Below, in pieces: positions 1 to 9,871 of a stretch of DNA of 64,000 nucleotides; position 1 is the first letter of the stretch, and every line of letters starts with the position of its first letter. Origin of the DNA: Shewanella marinintestina (GTDB taxonomy: Bacteria > Pseudomonadota > Gammaproteobacteria > Enterobacterales > Shewanellaceae); contig NZ_JAKILC010000001.1 of assembly GCF_023283845.1 (NCBI RefSeq), positions 372,001 to 436,000 of the forward strand, in the 5' to 3' direction. The notes below the pieces were generated by a model. The model was not told the origin of the DNA. It was given only the letters and a program-made list of their open reading frames with translations, and did not search any database. Made by a program: the position numbers and the translations under genes.

Positions 1-1915
1 ATGTGGCATATTCTTCAAACAAGCCTTTTTGCACATAGAAACCAAAATCTTTAGCTTCATCATTCATGTACTTGCTATCGGTGTCAGACAATGGGAACTT
101 TTCAACATTGCCATTTTGGTAGAGTACTTCAAATAATGTCTTACCTTTAAATTCAGGATTTGCCGCTAGTACATCAGCAGGCCAAACCTCATCGGTTGTA
201 AAACGCTTAGAGAACTCCATTAACTGCCACAGATCTGAGCGAGACTCGCCTGGTGCTTTGACCATTTGATGCCAAAACTGGGTACGGCGCTCTGCATTAC
301 CATATGCGCCCTCTTTCTCAACCCACATCGCTGACGGTAAAATCATGTCTGCTGCTTGGGTTGTTACTGTTGGATAAGCGTCTGATACAACGATAAAGTT
401 TTCAGGATTACGGTAACCCGGTAAACCTTCTTCATTCATATTCGGGGCGGCTTGCATATTGTTATTGACTTGCACCCAGTACATGTTCAAGTCGCCATCT
501 TTCAAACGACGGTTTTGCTCAACGGCATGATAACCAGGTTTTGGCGGAATAATGCCACTTGGAATGCGCCAGATTTTCTCAGCAATTGCTCTGTGCTTCG
601 GATTATTCACCACTAAATCAGCCGGTAAGCGATGCGAGAAAGTGCCCACTTCACGCGCGGTACCACATGCTGATGGTTGCCCAGTAAGTGAGAATGGACT
701 GTTACCAGGCGTAGAGATCTTACCTGTTAGCAGATGGATGTTATAAATCAGATTATTACACCAAACGCCACGAGTGTGCTGATTAAAACCCATGGTCCAG
801 AATGACGTGACTTTTCTATCAGGGTCGGCATAAAGCTCAGCTAACTCAATGAGTTTATGCTCTGGTACCCCAGAGAGTTCACTGACCGACTTAACATCGT
901 AATCTGCTACAAACTCTTTAAAAGCTTCAAAATCGATTGGCGTAGAATCACCTGCGGTTTTGACATTTTTAGCAGCTTTTTGCAGTGGATGTGATGGACG
1001 CAGGCCATAACCAATATCGGTTTCACCTTTACGGAAGTTAACGTGCTTGTTAACAAAATCCCAGTTTACTTTATCATTTTGAATAATGTAGTTGGCAATG
1101 AAGTTCAGCATGGCCAAATCGGTTTGTGGGGTAAACACAATCCCTAAATCAGCTAAATCAAATGATCTATGCTCAAAGGTTGATAACACTGATACTTTGA
1201 CATGTGGTGCGCTTAAGCGGCGGTCGGTAACCCGGCTCCATAAAATCGGGTGCATCTCTGCCATATTAGAGCCCCAAAGTACAAAAGCGTCGGCAGCTTC
1301 CATATCATCATAACACCCCATAGGCTCATCGATACCAAAGGTACGCATAAAGCCCCCCACAGCAGATGCCATACAGTGACGTGCATTAGGGTCAATATTG
1401 TTTGAGCCAAAGCCCGCTTTCATCAGTTTAGAAGCGGCGTAACCTTCCCAAACCGTCCACTGACCAGAGCCAAACATACCTACTGCAGTCGGGCCTTTTT
1501 CTTTAATGGTTTTTTTCCATTTATCCGCCATGGTGTCAAAAGCCGTGTCCCAAGAGATCGGCGTAAACTCACCATTTTTGTCATATTTGCCATTGGTCAT
1601 ACGCAGCAAGGGCGTTTGTAATCTGTCCTTGGCGTACATGATTTTCGACAGGAAATAACCTTTAATACAATTTAATCCACGGTTAACCTCACTTTCAGCA
1701 TCACCGTGAGTCGCTACCACTTTGCCATCTCGCGTGGCAACAATCACCGAGCACCCCGTACCACAAAAACGGCACGGCGCTTTATTCCATTCTAGTTTTG
1801 TTTCTTCAGAACTCGTGATTAGATTACTCGCGGTTGCGGGTAGAGCTAAACCAGCTACGCTCGCTGCGGTTAATGCGGCGTTAGCTTTCATAAATTCGCG
1901 TCTGTTCATTTTCAT
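1..1915 (-). CDS. napA: Periplasmic nitrate reductase catalytic subunit NapA (C-terminus cut off)
   Basis: NapA reduces nitrate to nitrite in the periplasm using a molybdenum bis-MGD cofactor and one [4Fe-4S] cluster. About 638 residues are visible; the family is about 830 long, so roughly the last 190 lie beyond the window's left edge. The N-terminus carries a twin-arginine signal (NRREFMK) followed by Ala-rich sequence. The cluster motif CRFCGTGC and a later NCIKG follow, and [10 protein letters not shown] contains the likely Mo-ligand Cys. The start at 1915 overlaps the napD stop as ATGA and has GAGG about 7 nt upstream; a second in-frame ATG at 1909 is also possible. It lies directly downstream of napD and napE. 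Identification is firm. Confidence 0.95.
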   Translation of the reverse strand, partial: MKMNRREFMKANAALTAASVAGLALPATASNLITSSEETKLEWNKAPCRFCGTGCSVIVATRDGKVVATHGDAESEVNRGLNCIKGYFLSKIMYAKDRLQTPLLRMTNGKYDKNGEFTPISWDTAFDTMADKWKKTIKEKGPTAVGMFGSGQWTVWEGYAASKLMKAGFGSNNIDPNARHCMASAVGGFMRTFGIDEPMGCYDDMEAADAFVLWGSNMAEMHPILWSRVTDRRLSAPHVKVSVLSTFEHRSFDLADLGIVFTPQTDLAMLNFIANYIIQNDKVNWDFVNKHVNFRKGETDIGYGLRPSHPLQKAAKNVKTAGDSTPIDFEAFKEFVADYDVKSVSELSGVPEHKLIELAELYADPDRKVTSFWTMGFNQHTRGVWCNNLIYNIHLLTGKISTPGNSPFSLTGQPSACGTAREVGTFSHRLPADLVVNNPKHRAIAEKIWRIPSGIIPPKPGYHAVEQNRRLKDGDLNMYWVQVNNNMQAAPNMNEEGLPGYRNPENFIVVSDAYPTVTTQAADMILPSAMWVEKEGAYGNAERRTQFWHQMVKAPGESRSDLWQLMEFSKRFTTDEVWPADVLAANPEFKGKTLFEVLYQNGNVEKFPLSDTDSKYMNDEAKDFGFYVQKGLFEEYAT

Positions 1916-2178
1916 TGTTCACCCTCTTCAAGCACTTCACTTTGGTGATAAACCATTGCAGCCGACAACACACCGGGGATGGCGTTTATCGTTTCAATAT
2001 CTGTCATTAGTGATTTCTGGCTTGCGCCTTCTAGCACCACGACCAATTTCACTTCGTTGTTAACCGAGAGATCGGCATTTTCCATTTTGATAATGGCTTG
2101 CCTTACCTCGGACATCTGTTCTGGCTGCACTTGGAGTACCAAGCTTGTTACGTGAAGTTCATTGCTCATCTGTATCAC
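1912..2178 (-). CDS. napD: NapD, chaperone for NapA export
   Basis: This 88-residue protein matches the NapD family in length and character. NapD is a small cytoplasmic ferredoxin-fold protein that binds the twin-arginine signal of NapA and holds back export until the cofactor is loaded. Recognisable features are the N-terminal strand HVTSLVLQV, a regulatory-type [14 protein letters not shown] strand near the C-terminus, and an acidic tail. Its stop codon overlaps the napA start, indicating translational coupling, and napE ends 31 nt upstream. This fits a napE-D-A order on one transcript. Confidence 0.92.
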   Translation of the reverse strand: MIQMSNELHVTSLVLQVQPEQMSEVRQAIIKMENADLSVNNEVKLVVVLEGASQKSLMTDIETINAIPGVLSAAMVYHQSEVLEEGEQ

Positions 2179-2209
2179 TCTGTTTATTTATATTTTTGTT
2201 TTTATAGGT

Positions 2210-2368
2210 TTAACCTGCACCTGGCGGCCCGGTTAGAATTTGGCTAAACCAAATTGCAAAACCCAAGCCTGATACAAGCAAAACGGATAAAAGTGGCGCG
2301 AGAAACACGGTTAGGAAAATGAATATTCTAAACTCTAGTTTTTTCTCATCATTTGGTGTGGAACTCAT
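2210..2368 (-). CDS. napE: NapE, small membrane protein of the nap operon
   Basis: A 52-residue frame starts at the ATG at 2368 with GGAGG seven bases upstream, and ends in a TAA at 2210. It has a charged N-terminus (SSTPNDEKKLEFR), one hydrophobic segment (about residues 15-42, FIFLTVFLAPLLSVLLVSGL), then FAIWFSQ and the C-terminus LTGPPGAG. This layout is typical of NapE/TorE proteins, which are single-span inner-membrane proteins of uncertain role encoded first in some nap and tor operons. The position directly before napD supports the assignment. Confidence 0.88.
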   Translation of the reverse strand: MSSTPNDEKKLEFRIFIFLTVFLAPLLSVLLVSGLGFAIWFSQILTGPPGAG

Positions 2369-2513
2369 AAATCCTCCAACAAGTGGGGCTGTCTAACATG
2401 ATTCTTATTGTGAGTTGATGGTAAAGAGACCTAATTAACTGCGTATTGCAGCCTAGTGTTAACTGTCTACTTCCTGCTAAAAAATGATATCAATAACTTA
2501 ACAATCATCTGTA

Positions 2514-2542
2514 TACCCACAATTCGGTAAAACCATACCCAT
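2514..2542 (-). promoter_or_regulatory. NarP/NarL-like heptamers
   Basis: TACCCAT at 2536-2542 is a perfect match to the NarL/NarP heptamer TACYYMT. A second element, TACCCAC-AA-TTCGGTA at 2514-2529, fits the 7-2-7 inverted arrangement preferred by NarP at about 11 of 14 positions. Both lie within 30 bp of the FNR-like box. Short motifs of this kind occur by chance, but clustering next to a nap gene raises their weight. Confidence 0.4.
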
Positions 2543-2543
2543 G

Positions 2544-2557
2544 TTGATCCAGATCAT
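2544..2557 (-). promoter_or_regulatory. FNR/EtrA-like operator
   Basis: The sequence TTGATCCAGATCAT matches the FNR consensus TTGAT-N4-ATCAA at nine of ten positions. It sits about 176 bp before the napE start. FNR (EtrA in Shewanella) activates nap genes when oxygen is low in several gammaproteobacteria, so the location makes sense. Confidence 0.6.
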
Positions 2558-2822
2558 CGTTTAGAACCAATTAGTGTACTTAAACACCTTTCCAAACGAA
2601 TTGAACGATTAAAAGTTAGTAAATACCATTAATTAAGCTATTCACAACACACTAAACAATGGGTGATGCATGGTTAAATATCAATCATTAGCGGGTGTTT
2701 TTTAACAAAATATTCACTAAGAGGTATTAAGCTTATTTTAAGGCTGCTCAATTATTAACCTACGAAGTGATTATTAAGTTAGGCGAATGAGCAAGAAGAC
2801 GATAATAGCTTTCGATTTTTGC

Positions 2823-3410
2823 TCACCAGCCCTCAACGCCTTGCATATCTGGAAGTTGATGTGCAATACCCTTATGGCAATCGATACAGGTTTTTTCACC
2901 GCTTTCTAAAAACGTGGAATGCATTTTGGCTGCGCGATCTGATTGACGAGTGAAATCCATATAATCGAATTCGTGACAGTTACGGCATTCGAGTGAGTTG
3001 TTGGCTTTTAATCGTGTCCATTCTCGCTGCGCCATCTCTTTACGATGGGCTTCAAACTTCTCAGGCGTATCAATGGTACCTACTAGATAGGCCCAAACCT
3101 CTTTTGACGCTTGCATTTTTCGGGCTATTTTATCGGTCCACTTATGCGGAACATGGCAGTCATGGCAAGTGGCACGAACGCCACTACGATTAGAGTAATG
3201 GATGGTTGGCTCCATCTCTTGATAAACATTTTGATGACAACTGCTGCAAAACTCTTCGGTACTCGAAAGCTCTAACGCCGTATTAAACGCCCCCCAAAAG
3301 ATAACCCCAGCGACAAAGCCCCCTATCACTAAAAAGCCTAAGCTATAATGAACGCTTGGTTTTTTAAGCACTTGCCATATTTTATTGAGAAAGACTTTTA
3401 GCTTCGCCAT
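2823..3410 (-). CDS. napC: NapC/NirT-family tetrahaem c-type quinol dehydrogenase
   Basis: This 195-residue membrane-anchored cytochrome would pass electrons from the quinol pool to periplasmic reductases such as NapAB. One N-terminal transmembrane helix (about residues 22-42) is followed by four haem motifs: C55-SSC-H59, C82-HDC-H86, C142-RNC-H146 and C175-IDC-H179. The blocks [16 protein letters not shown] and [15 protein letters not shown] are characteristic of NapC. Unusually, the first motif reads CSSCHQN, whereas typical NapC has CXXCHxM followed by a few extra residues; it resembles CymA here. The gene lies upstream of napEDA rather than at the operon end, separated by 454 bp. NapC is the best name, although it may serve several reductases. 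Confidence 0.88.
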   Translation of the reverse strand: MAKLKVFLNKIWQVLKKPSVHYSLGFLVIGGFVAGVIFWGAFNTALELSSTEEFCSSCHQNVYQEMEPTIHYSNRSGVRATCHDCHVPHKWTDKIARKMQASKEVWAYLVGTIDTPEKFEAHRKEMAQREWTRLKANNSLECRNCHEFDYMDFTRQSDRAAKMHSTFLESGEKTCIDCHKGIAHQLPDMQGVEGW

Positions 3411-3753
3411 AGTAATTCCTTTTTGTCGTCAAACATTGTTTTGCAGCAAAGGCGGATTACATAATGTTAAAAATACTGCTTAAAATCAAAAACCTTTAAA
3501 CGTTCCAAACCCTTAGATCACTTAATCAGTATATGTTCAAGCTAGCCTACCTGCTCAACATTTAATCTAAACCTGTTAATTACTACCTCGAACAATAAGG
3601 ATTAGATCACTTTTAATTTCTTTAAAGATCACTGTTTGAGAACGTGCAGGAAAAAGACTGAAAGCAAAGAGACAATGAAAACAAGATATGATTTTTTAGA
3701 TACAAAAAAGCGCACCTAAAAAGGTGCGCTTCATCTATAAACAATAAAGCGAA
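3411..3753 (-). promoter_or_regulatory. napC upstream region with three AGATCACT repeats
   Basis: No gene is present. The octamer AGATCACT occurs three times in the same orientation, at 3515-3522, 3604-3611 and 3626-3633, the last two exactly 22 bp apart. AGATCACTTTT at 3604 resembles one arm of a CRP-type site (AGATCACATTT), but the other arm is poor. The hrpA terminator lies at the right end (3704-3731). Confidence 0.35.
3704..3731 (-). terminator. Intrinsic terminator of hrpA
   Basis: A perfect 9-bp stem (AAGCGCACC with GGTGCGCTT) and a short A-rich loop are followed on the minus strand by a run of T (A3704-3709 on the plus strand). It lies 22 bp beyond the hrpA stop. Confidence 0.9.
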
Positions 3754-6700
3754 TTACACTTGCGCGATTTGATTCAGAATACGCTTTTCTGAGATTGGAT
3801 AAGCCGTACCTAGCACCTGGGCAAAACAGGACACTCGATACTCTTCAATCATCCACCTAGCTTCAATCAAAGCATCTGGCACAGGTTGTGACTTAGGCAA
3901 TTTCGCCATTTGCGCTTTAAGCAGCTCTTGTACCTTATTAACACTCAGCATATGAATTCGGTCGCGATTAGGGTCAACGGGGAGCTTCTCTAAACGGTTT
4001 TCAATGCCTTTTAGGTAACGATTCAAATCGCCAAGACGTTGCCAACCAGACTGCTCAACAAAGCCTTTAAACACCAATTGGTCTAACTGGCTTTGAATAT
4101 CACTCATCGCAAACGCAATATCTAAGCCAATTTTTCCCTTAAGGCGTTTTTTAATACGATTGTAAATCGTCAAAATCTCTTCGACTTTTAAGGCAATCTT
4201 TTCGGCCGTAGGGTTAAGCTCTTGTCTCACCCAATCTTTAGCTTCAGTAAAGGCGCTTTCTGAGCGAACATCAATGCCCTTCTCATCCAATAGCTGCTGC
4301 ACTGCCGCAGATAGAATGTCATCAATTAAGATATTCACCTGACCAAAAGGATTAAAATACATCGCAAGCTTTGCCTTGTTCGGCAGTGATTTTTGCAAAT
4401 GTTTTACTGGCGATGGAATGTTCAGTAATAGCAAACGCTGTAGACCAATACGATGCTGCTTTTGCGCTTCAAATTCATCATCAAATAATTTGATCGACAC
4501 GCTGGTTTTATCATCCACCAGCGCAGGAAACGCTTTAACTTCGAAGTTGCCCTTCTTTTGCTCAAACTGTTTAGGTAAATCGCCAAAGGTCCATTGCTCT
4601 AGCCCTTTTTTCTCAATACCTGAGTCAGCAACGCTGCGAATAGCCTGCACGACTTGGCCTTGCATACTCGCCTTTAATGGCTCTAACTCGCGCCCTTCAG
4701 CAAGTAATTTCCCCTTGTCACCTTCGATCTTAAAGTTAACTAAAAGATGCTTGGTTAGCTGAGAAGTATCAAAATCTTCTGGTGAAATCCGCGTTCCGCT
4801 CATACGCAACAGTTGTTTGCACATGGCATCGATTAAAGGTAACTCAAACGGTGTCATCGCCTGTAAACAGGCTTTGGCATAATCTGGTGCTGGCACAAAA
4901 TTACGGCGCAGTGCTTTTGGTAATGACTTGATGAGTGCAATACACTTTTCTTCACGCAAGCCCGCCACTATCCAGTCAAAATCACTTTCATCAATCTGGT
5001 TAATCAGCGCGACCGGAATATGCACAGATACGCCGTCATCAGGCAGCGATGGCTCAAAATGATAACTGACTTTAAGCACCAAGTTGCCTTTGTGCCATTT
5101 CTCGGGGAAATCTAGTGCTGAAATATGCTCGCTACTGCGCTGCATCAAGCTTTCACGCTCAAAATCTAATAGATCAGGCGTGGACTTTTTAGCCGCTTTC
5201 CACCATTTTAAAAACTTTGGTGCGTTATATATACCATCTGGGATCTTCGGCTCATAAAACGCATATAAGGCTTGTTCATCAACCAAGATATCGCGGCGGC
5301 GCGACTTATGTTCAAGTGATTCAATGTCGAGCAATAGCTTCTGGTTGTTAATAAAGAAGGCTTCGTTAGTACGTAACTCACCATCAGCCAGAGCTGAGCG
5401 AATAAAGATTTCACGCGCTTCGACGGGCTCAACTGGACCATATTGTACTTTGCGGCGATTAACAATTTGTAAGCCATACAGTACTTGGTTTTCAAGTGCT
5501 ACCACCGAGCCTTGTTTTGATTCAAAGTGTGGCTCTACGTAATTCTTTTTCACTAGATGCGCCGCTAGCGGCTCAACCCATTCAGGTTGGATTTTGGCGC
5601 AGCAACGGGCAAATAAACGCGATGTTTCCGTCATCTCAGCCGCCATGATCCATTTAGGACCTTTTTTAGCTAAAGGGGATCCCGGGAATACAAAGAACTT
5701 ACGGTTACGAGCGCCAAGATACTCGTTATCTTTATCTTTAAAACCGATATGGCTTAACAGACCGGTTAATAACGAGCGGTGCAAGCCTTCATAATCAAGC
5801 TCATCGCTTGGCGAGTTAAGCTTCCACTTAAGCTCATGGGTCGCTTGCCTTAGCTGGGTGTACAAGTCTTGCCATTCGCGTACCCGTAGATACGCTAGAA
5901 ACTCCGTCTTACATTGCTTTCTAAACTGGCTACTCGACAGCTCTTTCTGGCTTTGTTTAATGTGATCCCACAGGTGTAACCAAGAAACAAAGTCTGAATC
6001 TTTATCGCTATATCGATTATGTGCCTGATCGGCTGCTTGCTTCTTGTCCATTGGACGTTCACGAGGATCTTGAATAGATAGACCCGCAGTGATCACTAAA
6101 GCTTCATGTAAGCAACCGTTTTGCTGAGCTTCTATCACCATACGCGCTAAACGAGGATCCACCGGAATATGCGCTAACTGACGACCAAGCTGAGTTAAGT
6201 CGAGTCTGCCCTTCTTTTTCACTACCGCTTGTAACTCTTCTAGCAGCATAAAACCGTCACGAATGTAACGCGAATCAGGCGGCTGAATAAACGGGAAGCC
6301 TTCAATATCGCCTAAGCCAATCGATAGCATTTTTAGAATAACTGAGGCTAAGTTAGTGCGTAAAATCTCTGGATCGGTAAAGCCTGGGCGCGAAACAAAA
6401 TCATCTTCGCTATAGAGACGAATACAAATACCCGGCGCGACACGGCCACAACGGCCTTGACGCTGGTTAGCACTTGCCTGAGAAATCGGCTCAATCGGTA
6501 AACGCTGTACTTTAGTGCGGTAACTGTAGCGGCTTATACGTGCAGTACCGGGGTCAATAACGTAGCGAATACCTGGTACCGTCAATGACGTTTCGGCAAC
6601 GTTTGTCGCTAATACAATGCGACGACCGACATGGCTCTTAAATACTTTTGATTGCTCGCCGTAAGATAAACGCGCGTATAAAGGTAAGATCTCTGTGTCA

Positions 6701-7641
6701 CGATAATTACGACGATTTAGCTGCTCAGCCACATCACGAATTTCGCGCTCACCATTCATAAAGATGAGAATGTCACCAAGACCTTCTTGCATTAGCTCAT
6801 CGGTCGCGGCAAAAATACCTTCAATTAAATCTAAGTCATCGTCTTGATCTTGCACTAATGGGCGATAGCGAGTTTCAACCGGATAAGTACGGCCTGACAC
6901 TTCTATCACAGGCGCGTTATTAAAGTGTTTTGAAAAACGGTCAACATCAATGGTTGCCGAAGTAATAATCACTTTAAGATCAGGACGCTTGCTCAATACG
7001 TTTTTCAGATAACCCAAAATGAAATCGATGTTAAGACTACGCTCATGCGCTTCATCGATAATGATAGTGTCGTATTGATTGAGATATTTATCATTAGTCA
7101 GTTCAGCCAATAAAATACCATCGGTCATCAATTTGATGTATGAGGTATCGTTAATGGCATCAGCAAAACGAACTTTAAAGCCCACGGCTTCACCTAATGG
7201 TGTGTTCATCTCTTCAGCAATACGCGTTGCAACACTTCTTGCAGCTAGGCGGCGTGGCTGAGTATGACCAATCAGTCCACGTGTACCTAAGCCTAGCTCT
7301 AAACAGATCTTGGGTAACTGTGTGGTTTTACCCGAGCCGGTTTCACCGGCAACAATCACCACTTGATTGTTAGCAATGGCGGCTGCAATCTCATCGCGTT
7401 TTTGCGATACAGGTAGGCTGTCTGGATAAGTAATACTTGGGCGGTTCGCTAAACGCTGTTCCACTTTTTTACGTGACTCAAGCGCGACAGTTTCAAGTTT
7501 TTCAAGCGTGGCGGTTTTCTTGTCTGAGTCAGGCTCTTTTCGAAGCCTAAACAGACGACGCCTAATATAGGCTGCGTCAGCTTCATAACAGTGTTTTAAG
7601 AATGCGTTAGATAAAGGATGCTGTTGCGAACTCAAGTGCAA
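3754..7641 (-). CDS. hrpA: ATP-dependent RNA helicase HrpA
   Basis: At 1295 residues this matches HrpA, a DEAH-box RNA helicase of about 1300 residues implicated in mRNA processing and rescue of stalled ribosomes. Visible motifs are Walker A GETGSGKT (99-106), DEAH (196-199), SAT, and motif VI QRQGRCGR. These are followed by the helicase-associated and OB-fold regions and a long C-terminal part typical of HrpA (DUF3418). It is transcribed alone, with its own terminator. The start at 7641 gives an N-terminus similar to known HrpA proteins. No sign of damage was seen. Confidence 0.95.
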   Translation of the reverse strand: MHLSSQQHPLSNAFLKHCYEADAAYIRRRLFRLRKEPDSDKKTATLEKLETVALESRKKVEQRLANRPSITYPDSLPVSQKRDEIAAAIANNQVVIVAGETGSGKTTQLPKICLELGLGTRGLIGHTQPRRLAARSVATRIAEEMNTPLGEAVGFKVRFADAINDTSYIKLMTDGILLAELTNDKYLNQYDTIIIDEAHERSLNIDFILGYLKNVLSKRPDLKVIITSATIDVDRFSKHFNNAPVIEVSGRTYPVETRYRPLVQDQDDDLDLIEGIFAATDELMQEGLGDILIFMNGEREIRDVAEQLNRRNYRDTEILPLYARLSYGEQSKVFKSHVGRRIVLATNVAETSLTVPGIRYVIDPGTARISRYSYRTKVQRLPIEPISQASANQRQGRCGRVAPGICIRLYSEDDFVSRPGFTDPEILRTNLASVILKMLSIGLGDIEGFPFIQPPDSRYIRDGFMLLEELQAVVKKKGRLDLTQLGRQLAHIPVDPRLARMVIEAQQNGCLHEALVITAGLSIQDPRERPMDKKQAADQAHNRYSDKDSDFVSWLHLWDHIKQSQKELSSSQFRKQCKTEFLAYLRVREWQDLYTQLRQATHELKWKLNSPSDELDYEGLHRSLLTGLLSHIGFKDKDNEYLGARNRKFFVFPGSPLAKKGPKWIMAAEMTETSRLFARCCAKIQPEWVEPLAAHLVKKNYVEPHFESKQGSVVALENQVLYGLQIVNRRKVQYGPVEPVEAREIFIRSALADGELRTNEAFFINNQKLLLDIESLEHKSRRRDILVDEQALYAFYEPKIPDGIYNAPKFLKWWKAAKKSTPDLLDFERESLMQRSSEHISALDFPEKWHKGNLVLKVSYHFEPSLPDDGVSVHIPVALINQIDESDFDWIVAGLREEKCIALIKSLPKALRRNFVPAPDYAKACLQAMTPFELPLIDAMCKQLLRMSGTRISPEDFDTSQLTKHLLVNFKIEGDKGKLLAEGRELEPLKASMQGQVVQAIRSVADSGIEKKGLEQWTFGDLPKQFEQKKGNFEVKAFPALVDDKTSVSIKLFDDEFEAQKQHRIGLQRLLLLNIPSPVKHLQKSLPNKAKLAMYFNPFGQVNILIDDILSAAVQQLLDEKGIDVRSESAFTEAKDWVRQELNPTAEKIALKVEEILTIYNRIKKRLKGKIGLDIAFAMSDIQSQLDQLVFKGFVEQSGWQRLGDLNRYLKGIENRLEKLPVDPNRDRIHMLSVNKVQELLKAQMAKLPKSQPVPDALIEARWMIEEYRVSCFAQVLGTAYPISEKRILNQIAQV

Positions 7642-7886
7642 ATTCCATAGCCAAGACGAAAGAAAGTGATCCTAGCAAGGAACGCTGACGGTTGGTATAG
7701 CTGACTTAAAATACTTTACCTCTATCTCTAGGTTATCGGTAATTTAAATTTAGGATTGGTGTTTCTCTAGGCACAAAAAACACAAAAACGCATTTACTGC
7801 CCTTTTGTGTCTTATGCTTTTAATAAATGTAGTTGTACTTAACCTGTTATTAAATGAGTTCGCTTGCTATCCTGCAGCGCAGTAAA

Positions 7887-8303
7887 CTAGGCCGGCGTTA
7901 AATAACATTGCTGCATATAAGTGTTAATGGCTTGCAATACATTGGTTCGATTGATAGTACCGATGACTTTACCTTCTTCAACAACCGGATATACCTTAGG
8001 CTTAGGGCCAAGCATTTGTTCTGCTAACAGAAGCACACTGGTACTCGGTGTTACCGATAGCACATCGGTGCGCATACAATCTTTAACAATCGCAGTTAAA
8101 TCACAGTGGTAACTACTTTTAAGCATTGCCGCTAAACAATCTTGCTGCGATAAAAAGCCCACTAAAGAACCGTCAGCTTCAACTACTGGTGCACCGAGTT
8201 TTTTATTATCAAGCAGTTTTTCAACCGCTGTGGCCAACGACATAGTTGGCGTTAATAATACAGGTTGGCGATCCATATGCTCTTGTACATTTATTGAATC
8301 CAT
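7887..8303 (-). CDS. CBS-domain pair protein
   Basis: This 138-residue protein is made almost entirely of two CBS domains. The first (about residues 5-60) includes SLVGFLSQQDCLAAM and the second (about 72-130) includes VIGTINRTNVLQAI. CBS pairs bind adenosine nucleotides and usually act as energy-sensing regulatory modules. No catalytic domain is attached, so its target is unknown. GGGGAACG lies just before the ATG and supports the start. It is a single-gene unit with 245-290 bp of non-coding DNA on each side. Confidence 0.85.
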   Translation of the reverse strand: MDSINVQEHMDRQPVLLTPTMSLATAVEKLLDNKKLGAPVVEADGSLVGFLSQQDCLAAMLKSSYHCDLTAIVKDCMRTDVLSVTPSTSVLLLAEQMLGPKPKVYPVVEEGKVIGTINRTNVLQAINTYMQQCYLTPA

Positions 8304-8593
8304 TTCGTTCCCCTATTTGGTTGTTCTATTGTTAGTTTAGCTAAGAATGAACAACAAGGGTGTGGATTAAACCGATAAGCTTAATCGCCCAAAAGAAAAC
8401 TTAAAGGGTATGTCAAACAGAACGCAAACTCAGCAAAACAAATGGCGCTTACATCAGCTCAAAATTATAGAGTTCTACAATACTAGAACAACTTCAAAAT
8501 GAAGCAATCACTACACACTTTAATCGCTTAAATGTTTAGAAAGAAAAGTCGTCCCAAGTGTTGTCTGCAGACTGATAGAATATATAAGCTGTA

Positions 8594-9070
8594 TTATTGG
8601 TATTTAGCTGAGGTAATAAATTCACTAAATGTCTCACACCACACTATTACAGTATTATATTTTGACACTTGAATACCTTGTGGCATTTTAACTGTAAAGT
8701 GATTAAAGGTTGTAACAGGACCAACGAAAATCATATTGGCTTTCAATCGCTTAAAATCAGTTTCAGTTTCAACAAATTCCGGTGATAAATAAAGCCTATA
8801 ATCTGGTCCAGGTGCAAGGCTTCCTACTAATGTAATATGCTCCTGACCAACCAATATCTTTCCTTCCCCCCAGTGAAAATAATCACTGTCTTTCAGGTCT
8901 TTTTTGAAGGTCCCTACATACTGTGCTTGAGAAGATAGTGTTGATAATTCAGCGACTGTTGGTGATGCTGGCGCAATAAGAATAGGCAATATATAAATGC
9001 CTAAAGCCACTCCAAATAAACCTATAAGCAAGTGGCTTATTAACAGTAATATCATTTTCTTTAACTTCAT
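8594..9070 (-). CDS. Membrane-anchored DM13-domain protein
   Basis: The chosen ATG at 9070 has AAGG seven bases upstream; an upstream TTG at 9100 lacks support. The product has 158 residues: an N-terminal signal anchor (about residues 5-30, ILLLISHLLIGLFGVALGIY) and a DM13-like domain (about 50-158). The domain ends in the signature YNTVIVWCETFSEFITSAKY, with a conserved Cys. DM13 domains are found in extracytoplasmic proteins and have been proposed to take part in redox or electron transfer. The substrate is unknown and the neighbours give no clue. Confidence 0.75.
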   Translation of the reverse strand: MKLKKMILLLISHLLIGLFGVALGIYILPILIAPASPTVAELSTLSSQAQYVGTFKKDLKDSDYFHWGEGKILVGQEHITLVGSLAPGPDYRLYLSPEFVETETDFKRLKANMIFVGPVTTFNHFTVKMPQGIQVSKYNTVIVWCETFSEFITSAKYQ

Positions 9071-9354
9071 ATCTTTGCCTTTTTTAAAAACGTCCGACAA
9101 CTCTAATATAATGAAGTAAGGCTGATTATGTCACGACTAAACAACAAGCACGACTGACTTTGTTAATCTGAATCCAATCGCTTGTTAGCATACTCCGCAC
9201 TGAACCTATCATTAGCTTAACCTCTGCACCACCAAATAATAAGTAACCTCAAAAGATACCTATAAAATGTTCTAAGGTAAGATAAAAAGTAAATGATGAC
9301 AATTAGAAGGTGGTCATTCAACGACAGCAACTAGTTACTACAAATTCCAGCGAC

Positions 9355-9388
9355 AAAAAAACCGAACAGCGTTAACGATTCGGTTTTT
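9355..9388 (-). terminator. Intrinsic terminator of gpt
   Basis: AAAAACCGAA (9357-9366) pairs with TTCGGTTTTT (9379-9388) around a 12-base loop, with T-rich ends on both strands. It sits 28 bp beyond the gpt stop. Confidence 0.8.
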
Positions 9389-9415
9389 AGATTTAGCATA
9401 TTGCTTAAAAGCAAA

Positions 9416-9871
9416 TTACTTACAAAGCGGCTCTCTAAAGCTAACGCCTGTATCCCAAGGTTGTTCAATCCAGGTATCTTGAGCAATATCGACAATGTAA
9501 TCATCAACAAGTGGCTTACCCGCTGGCTTAGCACATACGGTAACGAACTTAGCTTTAGGATAAATTTCGCGCACGATTTTAGCTGTTGAGCCACTATCCA
9601 CCAAATCATCAATTACGATGAAGCCTTCACCATCTCCCGGTGCTTGCTTAATGATTTTAGTTTCTCTTTGATGATCGTGATCATAGCTTGAAATACAGAT
9701 GGTATCTACATGACGAATACCTAACTCGCGAGCCAGAATTGCAGCTGGTACCAAACCGCCACGGCTAACAGCAATAATACCTTGCCATTGCTCGACAGGT
9801 AGTAAACGTTCGGCCAATTCACGGGTATAACCTTGCATTTGATCCCAAGTGATCAGAAATTTTTTGCTCAT
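9416..9871 (-). CDS. gpt: Xanthine-guanine phosphoribosyltransferase
   Basis: Gpt salvages guanine and xanthine by attaching them to PRPP. The 151-residue product is the usual length (E. coli 152). The PRPP-binding loop [12 protein letters not shown] and the N-terminal ISRGGLVP-type block ([16 protein letters not shown]) are present, and the C-terminus [12 protein letters not shown] is typical. The ATG at 9871 (MSKKFLIT) has AAGG six bases upstream; the TTG two codons earlier is less likely. It appears monocistronic with its own terminator. Confidence 0.95.
   Translation of the reverse strand: MSKKFLITWDQMQGYTRELAERLLPVEQWQGIIAVSRGGLVPAAILARELGIRHVDTICISSYDHDHQRETKIIKQAPGDGEGFIVIDDLVDSGSTAKIVREIYPKAKFVTVCAKPAGKPLVDDYIVDIAQDTWIEQPWDTGVSFREPLCK

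Larger units (their letters stand above)
2369..2822 (-). promoter_or_regulatory. napE upstream region (454 bp without a gene)
   Basis: This gap between the napC stop and the napE start carries the likely nap control signals. They are an FNR/EtrA-like box at 2544-2557, a perfect NarL/NarP heptamer at 2536-2542 and a 7-2-7-like element at 2514-2529. A possible minus-strand -10 (TATACA, 2515-2510) lies about 35-40 bp from the FNR-like box. The rest (2560-2822) is A+T rich and shows no gene or clear terminator after napC, so read-through from napC into napE is possible. All assignments are by consensus only. Confidence 0.5.
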
